NCBI GenBank assembly: GCA_016790285.1
Contig: JAEUPJ010000091.1
Span: 62,001-126,000 of the forward strand
Source of the DNA: Roseateles sp.
GTDB lineage: Bacteria > Pseudomonadota > Gammaproteobacteria > Burkholderiales > Burkholderiaceae_C
Direction of reading: 5' to 3'
DNA: 64,000 bases
Shown: piece after piece, positions 18,074 to 27,724 of the stretch
How positions within the stretch are numbered: position 1 is the first letter of the stretch
Layout: every line of letters begins with the position of its first letter
Position numbers and translations under genes: made by a program
Notes under the pieces: generated by a model
Database searches by the model: none
What the model saw: only the letters and a program-made list of their open reading frames with translations
What the model was told of the DNA's origin: nothing

Positions 18074-19827
18074 AGCGCCACCCCGCGCTCGTCGGCGAGC
18101 TGCTGCACCGTGGCCACGAAGACCTCGGCGCGGTGGGCATAGTTGCGGAACATGTCCAGGCTCGCGCAGGCCGGTGACAGCAGCACGCTGTCGCCGCTGC
18201 GGGCTTGCGCCAGGCACCAGGCGGTGGCGGCTTCGAGCGTGGCGTGGCGCTGCATCGGCACGCCGCTCTGGGCGAGTGCGGCCTCGATCTGCGGTGCGTC
18301 GCGGCCGATGAGGGCCACGGCACGCGCATGGCGGGCGACGCCCTCGGCCAGCGGTGCGAAGTCCTGGCCCTTGCCGTCGCCACCGAGGATGAGCACGAGC
18401 TTGGCCGGCGCGCGGTCGGCACCCAGGCCCGAGATGGCCGCGACCGTGGCGCCGACGTTGGTGCCCTTGCTGTCGTCGTAGAACTCGACGCCGTCGATGC
18501 TGCCCACCGGCTCCACGCGGTGCGGCTCGCCGCGGTACTCGCGCAGGCCGTGCAGCATGGGCGCGAGCTCGCAGCCCGCGGCCGTGGCCAGCGCCAGCGC
18601 CGCCAGCGCGTTGGCCGCGTTGTGGCGGCCGCGCACGCGCAGCGCGTCGGCGGGCATGAGGCGCTGGATCATCAGCGGCTCGTCGTCGCCCTTGCGCTTC
18701 TTGATCGTCGGGTCCAGCTCGCGGGCGCGCACCAGCCAGGCCAGGCCCCCTTCGTCGACGAGGCCGAAGTCGCCCGGTGCCTTGGGCGCATTGAGGCCGA
18801 AGCGCACCACGCGGCGCGACACGGTGCGGCCCGGCTTGCCGCGCGTGCCCTTCACGAACACGGGCGCGGGCACCAGGGCCTCGACGTCGGCGTCGTCACG
18901 GTTGGCGACGATGACGGTGGGGCTGTCCATGCCGCGGCCGAAGATGCGCGCCTTGGCCTGCCCGTAGGCGGCCATGTCGCCGTGCCAGTCGAGGTGGTCC
19001 TGCGTCAGGTTGAGGACGGCGCCGGCCGTCGGCTCGAAGCCCGTCACGCCGTCGAGCTGGAAGCTGGACAGCTCCAGCACCCAGACCTCGGGCAGCGTCT
19101 CGAAGACCGGGCCGCGCGGGGGCGGCGGGTCGATGGGCAGGGGGGCGTCTTCTTCGACCAGCGGCGCGGCGGGCTCGGGGGCCGGCTCGGCCGCAACGAC
19201 CTCGTCCGCAAGCGCTTCTTCTGCGGCCTGATCGGCTGCGGGAGATTCAGCGGCTTCGGCCACCGGCTCGTCCGCCGGCTGCTCGATGACCTCCGGCGCC
19301 ACCTCGGCCGGCGCGGGCTCGGGCTCCCTGGCAAGCGCCTCGGTCAGCGTGTCCAGCAGCGTCGGGCCGATGTTGCCGGCGATGGCCACGCGCTTGCCGG
19401 CGCGCTCGGCGAGCAGGCCGGTCATGCAGGTCGTCGTCGTCTTGCCATTGGTGCCGGTGATGGCGAGCACGGCGGGCGCGTAGCCGTGCTGGGCCTTGAG
19501 CGCCGCCAGCGCCTCGGCGAAGAGGTCGAGCTCACCCCGCACGGCCGGGCCGTGTTCGTAGACCGCCTTCAGCCGAGCGTCCAGCGGCGACAGGCCCGGG
19601 CTCTTGAGCACGGCCTGGAAGCCGGCGGCGATGTCAGCCGTCAGCTCACCCGTGATGAAGGCTGCCGCGTCGCCCAGCGCGCCGAGCTGCGGCGGCTGCG
19701 CGCGCGAGTCCCACACCGTGACCTGCGCACCCAGGCGCGCGCACCAGCGGGCCATCGCGAGACCGGAGTCCCCGAGGCCCAGCACGAGCACGCGCTGGTC
19801 TTGGAAGTGCGGCAGGCTCAGCTTCAT
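18070..19827 (-). CDS. murD: UDP-N-acetylmuramoylalanine--D-glutamate ligase with a Glu/Ala/Pro-rich insertion
   Basis: Adds D-Glu to UDP-MurNAc-L-Ala. Motifs: [16 protein letters not shown] (Rossmann), [11 protein letters not shown] (P-loop, residues 123-132), [35 protein letters not shown] and [15 protein letters not shown]. At 585 aa it is well above the usual 440-500. Most of the excess is a Glu/Ala/Pro-rich stretch at about residues 167-245 inside the central ATPase domain, just before [12 protein letters not shown] smaller extra segment lies before the C-terminal domain (around KKRKGDDEP). The ATG at 19825-19827 is followed at once by the conserved fold, so the open frame further upstream is not needed. 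Confidence 0.95.
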   Translation of the reverse strand: MKLSLPHFQDQRVLVLGLGDSGLAMARWCARLGAQVTVWDSRAQPPQLGALGDAAAFITGELTADIAAGFQAVLKSPGLSPLDARLKAVYEHGPAVRGELDLFAEALAALKAQHGYAPAVLAITGTNGKTTTTCMTGLLAERAGKRVAIAGNIGPTLLDTLTEALAREPEPAPAEVAPEVIEQPADEPVAEAAESPAADQAAEEALADEVVAAEPAPEPAAPLVEEDAPLPIDPPPPRGPVFETLPEVWVLELSSFQLDGVTGFEPTAGAVLNLTQDHLDWHGDMAAYGQAKARIFGRGMDSPTVIVANRDDADVEALVPAPVFVKGTRGKPGRTVSRRVVRFGLNAPKAPGDFGLVDEGGLAWLVRARELDPTIKKRKGDDEPLMIQRLMPADALRVRGRHNAANALAALALATAAGCELAPMLHGLREYRGEPHRVEPVGSIDGVEFYDDSKGTNVGATVAAISGLGADRAPAKLVLILGGDGKGQDFAPLAEGVARHARAVALIGRDAPQIEAALAQSGVPMQRHATLEAATAWCLAQARSGDSVLLSPACASLDMFRNYAHRAEVFVATVQQLADERGVAL

Positions 19828-19831
19828 CACA

Positions 19832-21010
19832 TCACCGCAGCTTGAGGCTCGCCAGGCCCACGAGGCACAGCAGCATCGTGATGATCCAGAAGCGGATGAC
19901 GACCTGCGTCTCCTTCCAGCCACCCTTCTCGAAGTGGTGGTGCAGCGGCGCCATCTTGAAGATGCGCCGGCCCTCGCCGTACTTCTTCTTCGTGTACTTG
20001 AACCACGTCACCTGGATCATGACCGACAGCACCTCGGCCACGAAGATGCCGCCCATGATGCCCAGCAGGATTTCCTGGCGCGTGATGACGGCCAGCGTGC
20101 CCAGGCCCCCGCCGAGTGCGAGCGCACCGACGTCGCCCATGAAGACCTGCGCCGGGTGGGCGTTGAACCACAGGAAGGCCAGGCCCGCGCCGGCCATCGC
20201 GGCGCAGAAGATCAGCAGTTCGCCCGCACCCGGGATGTAGGGCAGCAGCAGGTACTTGGAGAACACCGACGAGCCCGTCACGTAGGCGAACACGCCCAGC
20301 GCCGAGCCCACCATCACGACGGGCATGATCGCCAGGCCGTCCAGCCCGTCGGTGAAGTTCACCGCGTTGCTGGTGCCGACGATGACGAAGAAGGCCAGCG
20401 CCACGAAGCCCCACACGCCCAGCGGCATGCTGATGGTCTTGAAGAACGGGATCAAGAGGTCGGCCTTGGGCGGCAGCTCGGTCGAGAAGCCGCTGCTGAC
20501 CCAGCGGAAGAACAGCTGCACGACGCCGAGGAAGCTCGTCTCGGACACGCTGAACGCGAGGTAGAGCGCCGCGACGAGGCCGATGAGGCTTTGCCAGAAG
20601 AACTTCTCGCGGCTGCGCATGCCTTCGGGGTTCTTGTCGACGACCTTGCGCCAGTCGTCCACCCAGCCGATGGCGCCGAAGCCCATGGTCACGAGCATCA
20701 CCACCCACACGAAGCGGTTGCTCCAATCGAACCACAGCAGCGTGGACACGCCGATGCCGATGAGCACCAGCACGCCGCCCATCGTGGGCGTGCCGCTCTT
20801 GGCCAGGTGGGCCTGCACGCCGTAGCTGCGCACCGGCTGGCCGATCTTCATGGCGGTCAGGCTGCGGATCACCCAGGGCCCGAAGGCCAGGCCGATGAGC
20901 AGCGCCGTCATGGCGGCCATGACGGCGCGGAAGGTGATGTACTGGAACAGCCGCAGGAAGCCGAGGTCGGGGTAGAGGCCCTGCAGCCACTGGGCCAGGC
21001 TAAGCAGCAT
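19832..21010 (-). CDS. mraY: Phospho-N-acetylmuramoyl-pentapeptide transferase
   Basis: A 392-aa, ten-helix membrane enzyme that transfers phospho-MurNAc-pentapeptide to undecaprenyl phosphate, forming lipid I. Motifs: [23 protein letters not shown] (catalytic Asp pair), [25 protein letters not shown] and the cytoplasmic [13 protein letters not shown]. It overlaps the murF end by 11 bp and lies 4 bp before murD, as expected in this cluster. Confidence 0.98.
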   Translation of the reverse strand: MLLSLAQWLQGLYPDLGFLRLFQYITFRAVMAAMTALLIGLAFGPWVIRSLTAMKIGQPVRSYGVQAHLAKSGTPTMGGVLVLIGIGVSTLLWFDWSNRFVWVVMLVTMGFGAIGWVDDWRKVVDKNPEGMRSREKFFWQSLIGLVAALYLAFSVSETSFLGVVQLFFRWVSSGFSTELPPKADLLIPFFKTISMPLGVWGFVALAFFVIVGTSNAVNFTDGLDGLAIMPVVMVGSALGVFAYVTGSSVFSKYLLLPYIPGAGELLIFCAAMAGAGLAFLWFNAHPAQVFMGDVGALALGGGLGTLAVITRQEILLGIMGGIFVAEVLSVMIQVTWFKYTKKKYGEGRRIFKMAPLHHHFEKGGWKETQVVIRFWIITMLLCLVGLASLKLR

Positions 21011-22391
21011 GCGGGTCTCCCGTTTGTTGTTGTTGAAGTGCCGAGACCACGTGTTCCATCTTCATGAAGCGCGAGCCCTTGACCAGGGTCTGGGCTGCGT
21101 CGGGTTGTTCAGTCAGCGCCGCGATCAGCGCCGCGGTGGTGTCGAAGGCGCGGGCGCGCGGGCCGTAGGCGGCGGCGGCGTCGCGCGCAGCGGCGCCCGC
21201 CGTCCAGAGGTGGGCAATGCGGCGCTCGGCCGCGTAGGCGCCCACCTCGCGGTGAAAGGCCGGGCCGTCGTTGCCCACCTCGCCCATGTCGCCGAGGATG
21301 AGCCAGCTGTCGCCCGGCATGCCGGCGAGCACGTCGATGGCGGCGCGCACGCTGTCGGGGTTGGCGTTGTAGCTGTCGTCCACGAGGGTGCGGCCGCGCG
21401 CGTCGCGCTTGAGCTCGGAGCGGCCCTTGACCGCACGGAAGGCCTCCAGGCCCTGCTGGAGGGCGGTCAGCGGCGCACCGGCGGCCAGCGCGCAGGCGGC
21501 GGCCGCCAGCGCGTTGCGCACGTTGTGCTCGCCGGCCATGTGCAGCGCGACGGGCGCCGTGCCGGCCGGTGTGTGCAGCTCCACGGCCCAGTGCGAACCG
21601 AGCCATTGCGCGTCAGCCGTCAGGTCGGCCTGGCCGCGCAGCGCAAAGGTCAGGTGCGGGCGGCTGCCGGCCAGCTCGAACCAGATCGGCGCGCAAGCGT
21701 CCTCGGCCGGGAAGACGGCGCAACCGCTGGGCGACAGCGCCTGCAGCACGGCGCCGTTCTCGCGCGCCACGGCCTCGACGGTGGCCATGAACTCCTGGTG
21801 CTCGCGCTGGGCGTTGTTCACGAGCGCCACGGTGGGCTGCGCCATCGCGGCCAGCGGCGCGATCTCGCCGGGGTGGTTCATGCCGAGCTCCACCACCGCC
21901 GCGCGGTGGCTGCGCTCGTCGTCGTGGCGCAGGCGCAGCAGCGTGAGCGGCACGCCGATGTCGTTGTTGTAGTTGCCTTCGGTGGCCAGTGCGTCGTCGC
22001 CCACCCAGGCGCGCAGGATGCTGGCGACCATCTGCGTCGTCGTCGTCTTGCCGTTGCTGCCGGTGACGGCGATGACGGGGATCTGGTGCTGGCGGCGCCA
22101 GGCAGCGGCGAGTTGGCCCAGCGCGGCCTTGGCATCGGGCACGAGCAGCCCGGGCAAGCCGGCCTCGGCCAGGCCGCGTTCGGCCAGAGCGGCCACGGCA
22201 CCACTGGCCCGGGCCTGCGCGAGGAAGTCGTTGGCGTCGAAGCGCTCGCCACGCAGCGCCACGAACAGGTCGCCCGCGCGCAGCGTGCGGGTGTCGCTGT
22301 GCACGCGGGCGAAGGCGGTCGCGCCGTCGCCGACGAGCGAGGCGCCCGGCAGCAGCGCCTGGGCCTGGGCGAGCGTCAGGAAACCGGTCAC
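21000..22391 (-). CDS. murF: UDP-N-acetylmuramoyl-tripeptide--D-alanyl-D-alanine ligase
   Basis: A 463-aa Mur ligase that adds D-Ala-D-Ala, the product of the ddlB enzyme encoded further along the same strand. Motifs: [64 protein letters not shown], and [15 protein letters not shown] in the C-terminal domain. The start overlaps the murE stop by 4 bp (22388-22391). Confidence 0.97.
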   Translation of the reverse strand: MTGFLTLAQAQALLPGASLVGDGATAFARVHSDTRTLRAGDLFVALRGERFDANDFLAQARASGAVAALAERGLAEAGLPGLLVPDAKAALGQLAAAWRRQHQIPVIAVTGSNGKTTTTQMVASILRAWVGDDALATEGNYNNDIGVPLTLLRLRHDDERSHRAAVVELGMNHPGEIAPLAAMAQPTVALVNNAQREHQEFMATVEAVARENGAVLQALSPSGCAVFPAEDACAPIWFELAGSRPHLTFALRGQADLTADAQWLGSHWAVELHTPAGTAPVALHMAGEHNVRNALAAAACALAAGAPLTALQQGLEAFRAVKGRSELKRDARGRTLVDDSYNANPDSVRAAIDVLAGMPGDSWLILGDMGEVGNDGPAFHREVGAYAAERRIAHLWTAGAAARDAAAAYGPRARAFDTTAALIAALTEQPDAAQTLVKGSRFMKMEHVVSALQQQQTGDPHAA

Positions 22392-23854
22392 AGCCCCGCC
22401 CTTTCCAGCAGCGCGGCACGGGCCTCGCCCACGTCGGAGAAGGGCCGGCGCACGCCGTTCACTTCCTGGTAGTCCTCGTGGCCTTTGCCCGCCACCAGCA
22501 CGATGTCGCGGGCGCCCGCCTGGGCAATCGCTGCACGGATGGCTTCCTCGCGGGCCTCGATGACGAGGGCATCGGGCGCGGCCACGGCGATGTCAGCCAG
22601 GATCTGGGCCGGCGCCTCGGTGCGCGGGTTGTCGGTCGTGACCACGACGCGTCCGGCCAGGCGCGCCGCGATGGCCCCCATCTGCGGGCGCTTGCCGCGG
22701 TCGCGGTCGCCGCCGCAGCCGAACACGCAGACCAGCTCGCCGCCACGCGCCTGGGCCAGGCTTTGCAGGGCCGAGAGCGCCTTGTCCAGTGCGTCGGGCG
22801 TGTGGGCGTAGTCGACGACGACCTGCGGCAGTTCGCGACCGTTGCCCACGCGCTGCATGCGGCCGGGCACCGGCGTCACGCGGGCCAGCGCCCGGGCCAC
22901 GTCGGCCAGCGCGTGGCCTTGCGCGCGCAGGGCACCGGCCACGCCGAGCAGGTTCGCGGCGTTGTAATCGCCGATCAGGCCGGTCTGCACGGGCACGGCC
23001 TCGGCGCCCTCGTGCAGCGTGAAGGCCAGGCCCTCGCCGGTGTAGTGCAGCCCGCGCGCCGACAGGCGGGCGTCGGTGCGCTCCACGCCGGTGGTCCAGA
23101 CGTCCAGCGACGCCAGCTCCGCCGCGAGCGCCGGGCCCTTGGCATCGTCGAGGTTGACGACGGCGGCCCGCAGGCCTGGGAAGCTGAACAGCGCCCGCTT
23201 GGCCGCCCAGTAGGCGTCCATCGTGCGGTGGTAGTCGAGGTGGTCCTGCGTGAAGTTGGTGAAGACGGCGACGCGCACCGCGCTGCCGGCCAGGCGCCCT
23301 TCATTGATACCGATGCTGCTGGCCTCGATGGCGCAGGCGGCGAAGCCCTGGTCGCGCATGCGGGCGAAGGCCGCCTGCAGCAGCACGGGGTCGGGCGTGG
23401 TCAGGCCGTTGTAGTCCAGGCGCGGAGGCTCGCCGATGCCCAGCGTGCCCACCACGCCGCAGCGCTTGCCGAGCTGCGCGCTGGCCTGGGCGATCCACCA
23501 GGCCGAGGAGGTCTTGCCGTTGGTGCCGGTGACGGCGATGACGTCCAGCGTGTCGGTGGGCCGGGCGAAGAAGGCCGCGGCGATCTCGCCGGTGCGCGCC
23601 TTCAGGCCCGGCAGCGAGGCCACGCGGGCGTCGACGAAACCGAAGCGCTCGACGTCGGCGTCTTCCACCAGGCAGGTGGCCGCGCCTGCGGCGAGCGCGG
23701 CGTTGACGTACTCGCGGCCGTCACGCGCATAGCCGGGCCAGGCGATGAAGGCGTCGCCGGGCTGCACCTGGCGGCTGTCGGTGCGCAGCGTGCCGGTGCA
23801 CCATTCGGACAGCCAGCGGGCGGCGGCCTCGGAGGACTTCAAACGGGTCAGCAT
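22388..23854 (-). CDS. murE: UDP-N-acetylmuramoyl-tripeptide synthetase
   Basis: A 488-aa Mur ligase that adds the third residue of the stem peptide, meso-diaminopimelate in Gram-negative bacteria. Motifs: DSRQVQPGDAFIAWPGYARDG, VTGTNGKTSSAWWIAQ, EASSIGINEGRLAG, FTNFTQDHLDYH, VDYAHTPDALDKAL and the DNPRTEAP element in the C-terminal domain. In DAP-adding enzymes the substrate arginine lies in a DNPR segment, and this protein has DNPRTEAP. The start and the ftsI stop share one base (TGATG). Confidence 0.97.
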   Translation of the reverse strand: MLTRLKSSEAAARWLSEWCTGTLRTDSRQVQPGDAFIAWPGYARDGREYVNAALAAGAATCLVEDADVERFGFVDARVASLPGLKARTGEIAAAFFARPTDTLDVIAVTGTNGKTSSAWWIAQASAQLGKRCGVVGTLGIGEPPRLDYNGLTTPDPVLLQAAFARMRDQGFAACAIEASSIGINEGRLAGSAVRVAVFTNFTQDHLDYHRTMDAYWAAKRALFSFPGLRAAVVNLDDAKGPALAAELASLDVWTTGVERTDARLSARGLHYTGEGLAFTLHEGAEAVPVQTGLIGDYNAANLLGVAGALRAQGHALADVARALARVTPVPGRMQRVGNGRELPQVVVDYAHTPDALDKALSALQSLAQARGGELVCVFGCGGDRDRGKRPQMGAIAARLAGRVVVTTDNPRTEAPAQILADIAVAAPDALVIEAREEAIRAAIAQAGARDIVLVAGKGHEDYQEVNGVRRPFSDVGEARAALLERAGL

Positions 23855-25647
23855 CAGAAACTTTCCTCGACCGCGACGGCCTTCTGGTTGGCGACGATCT
23901 GGCTCTTCACGTCCAGGTCGGGGGCGACACCCAGCAGGCGCAGCGTCTGCGCGGTGACCTGGCTGAACACGGGGCCGGCGACCTTGCCGCCGTAGTACAC
24001 GCCGGCGGTGGGCTCATCCACCATCACGGCCACCACGATGCGCGGCTTGCTGATGGGCGCGATGCCGACGAACCAGGAGCGGTACTTGTGGCTGGCGTAG
24101 CCGCGGCCTTCCTGCTTGTGGGCCGTGCCGCTCTTGCCACCGATGCTGTAGCCGGGCACCTGCGCGTCCGGCGCGGTGCCGCCCGGGCCGGCGGCGGCCT
24201 GCAGCATCAGGCGCAGCTCGCGCGCCACCTCGGGCTTGAAGACGCGGATGCCGGCCACCGGGTGGTCGTGCGGCTGGCGCAGCATGCTCACCGGGATGAT
24301 CTCGCCATCACGCGCGAACACGGTGTAGGCGCGCGCCAGTTGGAACAGCGACGCCGACAGGCCGTAGCCGTAGCTCATCGTGGCCTGCTCGATGGGCCGC
24401 CAGGTCTTGTAGGGGCGCAGCTTGCCGCTGATGGCGCCGGGGAAGCTGATCTGCGGCCGCTGGCCCAGGCCGATGGCCGTGAACATCTCGTGCATCTCGC
24501 GCGGCGGCATCTGCATGGCGAGCTTGGTGGCGCCGATGTTGCTGGAGAACTTGATCACCTCGCGCACCGGGATCACGCCGTGGGCGTGGGTGTCGGTGAT
24601 GACGGCGCCCTGGAAGGGGTACCTGCCGTTGCCGGTGTCCACGAGCGTGTCGGCCGTGACGCGCCCGGTGTCCATGGCCAGGCCCGCAATGAAGGGCTTC
24701 ATCGTGGAGCCGGGCTCGAACACGTCGGTGAGCGCGCGGTTGCGCAGCTGCTCGCCGGAGAGGTTCTGGCGGCTGCCGGGGTCGTAGCTCGGGAAGTTGG
24801 CCAGCGCCAGCACCTCGCCGGTCTGCGCGTCCAGCACGACGACCGAGCCGGCCTTGGCCTTGTTCTCGGCCACTGCATCGCGGATGCGCTGATAGGCGAA
24901 GAACTGCACCTTGGAGTCGACCGACAGGTCCACGTCGCGACCGTTGGCGGCGGGCACGACCTCGCCGATGTCTTCCACGACGCGGCCCAGGCGGTCGCGC
25001 ACGACGGAGCGCGAGCCGTCGCGGCCCTGCAGCTCCTTCTGGAAGGCCAGCTCGATGCCCTCCTGGCCCTTGTCCTCGACGTTGGTGAAGCCCACCACGT
25101 GCGCGGCCGCCTCGCCCTCGGGGTATTTGCGGCGGTACTCGCGGTCCTGGAACACGCCCTTGAGGCCGATGGCCTTGACCTTGGCCGCGGTCTCGTCGTC
25201 GGCCAGCCGCTTGAGCCAGACGAAGCGCGACTCGGGGTTGAGCTTGGCGTCCAGCTCCTTGGCCGACAGGCCCAGGGCCTTGGCGAGCTCGCGGCGCTTG
25301 TCGGCGTCGGCGTCGACTTCCTTCGGGATGGCCCAGATCGAGGGCACGGCCACGCTGGCCGCGAGCACCTGGCCGGTGCGGTCGTTGATGCGGCCACGGC
25401 TGGCGGGCAGCTCCAGCGTGTGGGCGTAGCGGGCTTCGCCCTGCTTCTGGAAGAACTCGGTGTGCAGCACCTGCACGTAGATGGCACGGCCGAGCAGCCC
25501 CGCGAAGGCGAGGCCCACGAGGGCGACCAGGAAGCGCGAACGCCACGGCGGCGTCTTGCTGGCCAGCAGCGGGCTGGTGGAATACGTGACGCCGCGGGCG
25601 CCGCTGACGGCCCGCGCGCCCGACTTGGGTTGACCCCCCTTGCTCAT
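23854..25647 (-). CDS. ftsI: Septal peptidoglycan transpeptidase FtsI (PBP3)
   Basis: A 597-aa class B penicillin-binding protein that crosslinks septal peptidoglycan. One membrane anchor (about residues 37-57) precedes the pedestal domain with LPASRGRINDRTGQVLA. The transpeptidase has the SxxK motif Ser314-Lys317 (EPGSTMKPF), the SxN motif (KFSSNIGA, about residue 370) and KSG (GGKSGTAHK, about residue 506). It starts with an ATG that overlaps the ftsL stop and works with FtsW. Confidence 0.97.
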   Translation of the reverse strand: MSKGGQPKSGARAVSGARGVTYSTSPLLASKTPPWRSRFLVALVGLAFAGLLGRAIYVQVLHTEFFQKQGEARYAHTLELPASRGRINDRTGQVLAASVAVPSIWAIPKEVDADADKRRELAKALGLSAKELDAKLNPESRFVWLKRLADDETAAKVKAIGLKGVFQDREYRRKYPEGEAAAHVVGFTNVEDKGQEGIELAFQKELQGRDGSRSVVRDRLGRVVEDIGEVVPAANGRDVDLSVDSKVQFFAYQRIRDAVAENKAKAGSVVVLDAQTGEVLALANFPSYDPGSRQNLSGEQLRNRALTDVFEPGSTMKPFIAGLAMDTGRVTADTLVDTGNGRYPFQGAVITDTHAHGVIPVREVIKFSSNIGATKLAMQMPPREMHEMFTAIGLGQRPQISFPGAISGKLRPYKTWRPIEQATMSYGYGLSASLFQLARAYTVFARDGEIIPVSMLRQPHDHPVAGIRVFKPEVARELRLMLQAAAGPGGTAPDAQVPGYSIGGKSGTAHKQEGRGYASHKYRSWFVGIAPISKPRIVVAVMVDEPTAGVYYGGKVAGPVFSQVTAQTLRLLGVAPDLDVKSQIVANQKAVAVEESF

Positions 25648-25907
25648 GGCGCCACCCCCGAGGCGACGACCGCGGGAGAGATCAGCCGCATGCCCAGCCG
25701 CTCGCGCGCCACCTGCTCCACGCGCAGGTTGGTGGCCTGGGCGTGGCGCTCGGCCTTGAGCCGCTCGGCGTCCGCCGCCAGGCGCTCGCCCTCGTTCTTG
25801 GTGCGCTCGCGCTCGGCGAAGAGCCGGCGCGACTCGTAGGCGTTGTGCACGAGCACGACGCCGCTCACAAGCACCGCGATCATGAGGATGAGGTTGAGCT
25901 TGGCCAC
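25644..25907 (-). CDS. ftsL: Cell division protein FtsL
   Basis: An 87-aa bitopic protein. One membrane helix (about residues 3-22) is followed by a periplasmic coiled coil rich in Arg and Glu (RRLFAERERTKNEGERLAADAERLKAER) that pairs with FtsB and binds FtsQ. It starts with GTG at 25905-25907, 4 bp after the rsmH stop, and its stop overlaps ftsI. Position and architecture identify it, as sequence conservation in this family is low. Confidence 0.9.
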   Translation of the reverse strand: MAKLNLILMIAVLVSGVVLVHNAYESRRLFAERERTKNEGERLAADAERLKAERHAQATNLRVEQVARERLGMRLISPAVVASGVAP

Positions 25908-25911
25908 GGGC

Positions 25912-26865
25912 TCAGTCCTTCAGCGGCGCGTCGGTGCGCTCGGCCACGCGCAGCACGGCAGAGCGCGAGCGCGGGTTGGCGGCCACTTCGGCGGCGCTCG
26001 GCATCATGCGGCCCAGCGAGGTCAGCGCCAGGGCCGGCGGCGGCGCGAAGGGCGCGCGGCGGTCGAACTCGGCCTTGCTGTGCGCGGCGATGAACTGCTT
26101 CACGCGCCGGTCTTCCAGCGAGTGGAAGCTGATGATGGACAGCCGCCCCCCAGGTGCGAGCAGGCGCAGCGCGGCCTTCAGCCCTTGCTCAAGCTCCTCA
26201 AGCTCGCCATTGACATGAATCCGAAGGGCCTGAAAGGTGCGGGTCGCCGGGTCCTGTCCGGGTTCACGGGTCTTGATCGTGCGAGCCACGAGTTCGCGCA
26301 GCTCGTCGGTGCGCGTGAGGGGCGCACCGGCTTCCCGGCGAGCAACAACCGCCTTTGCAATCTGGCCAGCAAACCGTTCTTCGCCATAGTCTCGAATCAC
26401 CCGTGCAATCTCGCGCTCGTCGGCGCTCGCGAGGAAGTCCGCCGCACTGATGCCGCGGGTCGTGTCCATGCGCATGTCCAGCGGCCCCTCGAAGCGAAAG
26501 CTGAAGCCCCGCGCCGGGTTGTCGATCTGGGGGCTGGACACGCCCAGGTCCAGCAGCACACCATCGACCTGATGAACACCCAGCCCGGCCAAGCAGTCCG
26601 CCATGTCGGCGAAGGCGCTGTGGACGATGCAAAAGCGCGGGTCCGTGATGGCCGCGGCCGCCGCGACGGCCTCCGGGTCGCGGTCGATGGCGATGAGGCG
26701 CCCCGTCGGGGCGAGCTTGCTCAGCAGCAGGCGCGAATGCCCGCCCCGGCCGAAGGTGCCGTCCACGTAGGTGCCGTCCGGGCGCGCCAGCACGCCGTCG
26801 ACCGCCTCGTCCAGCAGCACGGTGGTGTGGCGGAACGGGGCTTGGTCTTGCATCGCGCCGCCCAT
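25912..26865 (-). CDS. rsmH: 16S rRNA (cytosine1402-N4)-methyltransferase
   Basis: A 317-aa SAM-dependent enzyme that methylates C1402 in the decoding centre. Motifs: [32 protein letters not shown] (SAM loop), [30 protein letters not shown], and the C-terminal [15 protein letters not shown] start it at the ATG 26863-26865, which shares one base with the mraZ stop (TGATG). A second in-frame ATG lies four codons later. The stretch 26341-26400 is only 31 of 60 GC, against 43 of 60 at 26041-26100. Confidence 0.96.
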   Translation of the reverse strand: MGGAMQDQAPFRHTTVLLDEAVDGVLARPDGTYVDGTFGRGGHSRLLLSKLAPTGRLIAIDRDPEAVAAAAAITDPRFCIVHSAFADMADCLAGLGVHQVDGVLLDLGVSSPQIDNPARGFSFRFEGPLDMRMDTTRGISAADFLASADEREIARVIRDYGEERFAGQIAKAVVARREAGAPLTRTDELRELVARTIKTREPGQDPATRTFQALRIHVNGELEELEQGLKAALRLLAPGGRLSIISFHSLEDRRVKQFIAAHSKAEFDRRAPFAPPPALALTSLGRMMPSAAEVAANPRSRSAVLRVAERTDAPLKD

Positions 26866-27305
26866 CAGAAACTGAAGTCCTTGAGGGAATCCGGCATCGG
26901 CCCGTTCATCGTCTCGGTCTCCTGGGCCGCGTGGGCCTCGGCGTCCCACAGCTCGAAGTGGCTGCCCATGCCGATCAGCATCACGTCGCTCTTCAGGCCC
27001 GCGCTCTTGCGCAGCTCGGGCGAGATCAGCACGCGCGAGGCGGAGTCGATCTCCACGTCCATCGCGTTGCCCAGGAACACCCGCTTCCAGCCCACGGCCG
27101 ACATCGGCAGCGCGGCGACCTTGTCGCGGAAGACCTCCCACGTCGGGCGCGGGAACACCATCAGGCAGCCGTCGGGGTGCTTGGTGATGGTCAGCCGCCC
27201 CTGGCAGAGGACCTGCAGCACCTCACGGTGCCGAGCGGGCACGCTCAGGCGACCCTTGGCATCTAAAGCCAGGTTGGAGGGCCCCTGAAAGACGAGTTCC
27301 GACAC
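26865..27305 (-). CDS. mraZ: Transcriptional regulator MraZ
   Basis: A 146-aa AbrB-like DNA-binding protein, first gene of the dcw operon and, in E. coli, repressor of its own promoter. Two tandem swapped-hairpin domains are visible: [15 protein letters not shown] near residue 16 and [18 protein letters not shown] near residue 88, each with the conserved Asp/Arg-Leu-x-(V/I)-(P/S) pattern. It starts with GTG at 27303-27305, which overlaps the last box of the operator upstream. It is coupled to rsmH through TGATG. Confidence 0.97.
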   Translation of the reverse strand: MSELVFQGPSNLALDAKGRLSVPARHREVLQVLCQGRLTITKHPDGCLMVFPRPTWEVFRDKVAALPMSAVGWKRVFLGNAMDVEIDSASRVLISPELRKSAGLKSDVMLIGMGSHFELWDAEAHAAQETETMNGPMPDSLKDFSF

Positions 27306-27334
27306 TTTTCACCACGAAACGACACTTCCTCCCA
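27300..27334 (-). promoter_or_regulatory. MraZ operator, four boxes with 10-bp spacing
   Basis: Read on the minus strand, four 5-nt boxes appear at exact 10-bp intervals, each separated by 5 nt: TGGGA (27330-27334), TGTCG (27320-27324), TGGTG (27310-27314) and TGTCG (27300-27304). Three of the four are preceded by AAG. MraZ of E. coli is known to bind three or more TGGGN boxes with 5-nt spacers ahead of mraZ, and this array has that geometry in the same place. The last box covers the GTG start codon, so binding could also affect translation initiation. Confidence 0.75.
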
Positions 27335-27724
27335 CTTTAAGGGCCGGACTGGTGGGGGTCAAGGTTCGGCACAAGTTTTTTCAATGAAATCAAGCACTTA
27401 GAGGCGACTGTTGATCCATACAGCCTGCGAAAAAATGTCGTTCATAAATAAGGACTTGGCGCAACATTGAGAAGTAGCGCTTGAGATGTGAGGGCGGCGG
27501 CGCCGTCGTTGGCCCCGGATTGGGTGTCGCCTGGTTGACAACCCACCCCAGCCTCGGGCCTGACAGGCACCGATTTGCCGCACATATCACGGCAAGCCTT
27601 GGCGGCTGGCTGCTCACAATGCGTCGGCACCCCCAATTTCTGCTGAAATTTCCAGTGGTTTCGTGCCCGGCAACAAGAACGAGAAACCCAGGCCCGCCAC
27701 ATATCCCTCTGGAGACTTCCCCTC
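27335..27724. other. Non-coding gap between mraZ and the chemoreceptor gene
   Basis: About 390 bp between divergent genes. It is less GC-rich than its flanks, as expected for promoters of both mraZ (minus) and the chemoreceptor gene (plus). I find a short inverted repeat AATTTC-tgct-GAAATT (27635-27640, 27645-27650) and a ribosome-binding GGAG just before the chemoreceptor ATG. No sigma-70 hexamers or flagellar-sigma site stand out clearly, and no convincing small gene. Confidence 0.6.

Noticed and set aside
26341-26410. Recombination patch inside rsmH, based on lower GC (31 of 60 at 26341-26400)
   Set aside because: The patch is too short, and the adjoining 26221-26340 returns to ordinary composition. 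The protein motifs are continuous. Without an alignment of relatives it is not evidence for recombination.
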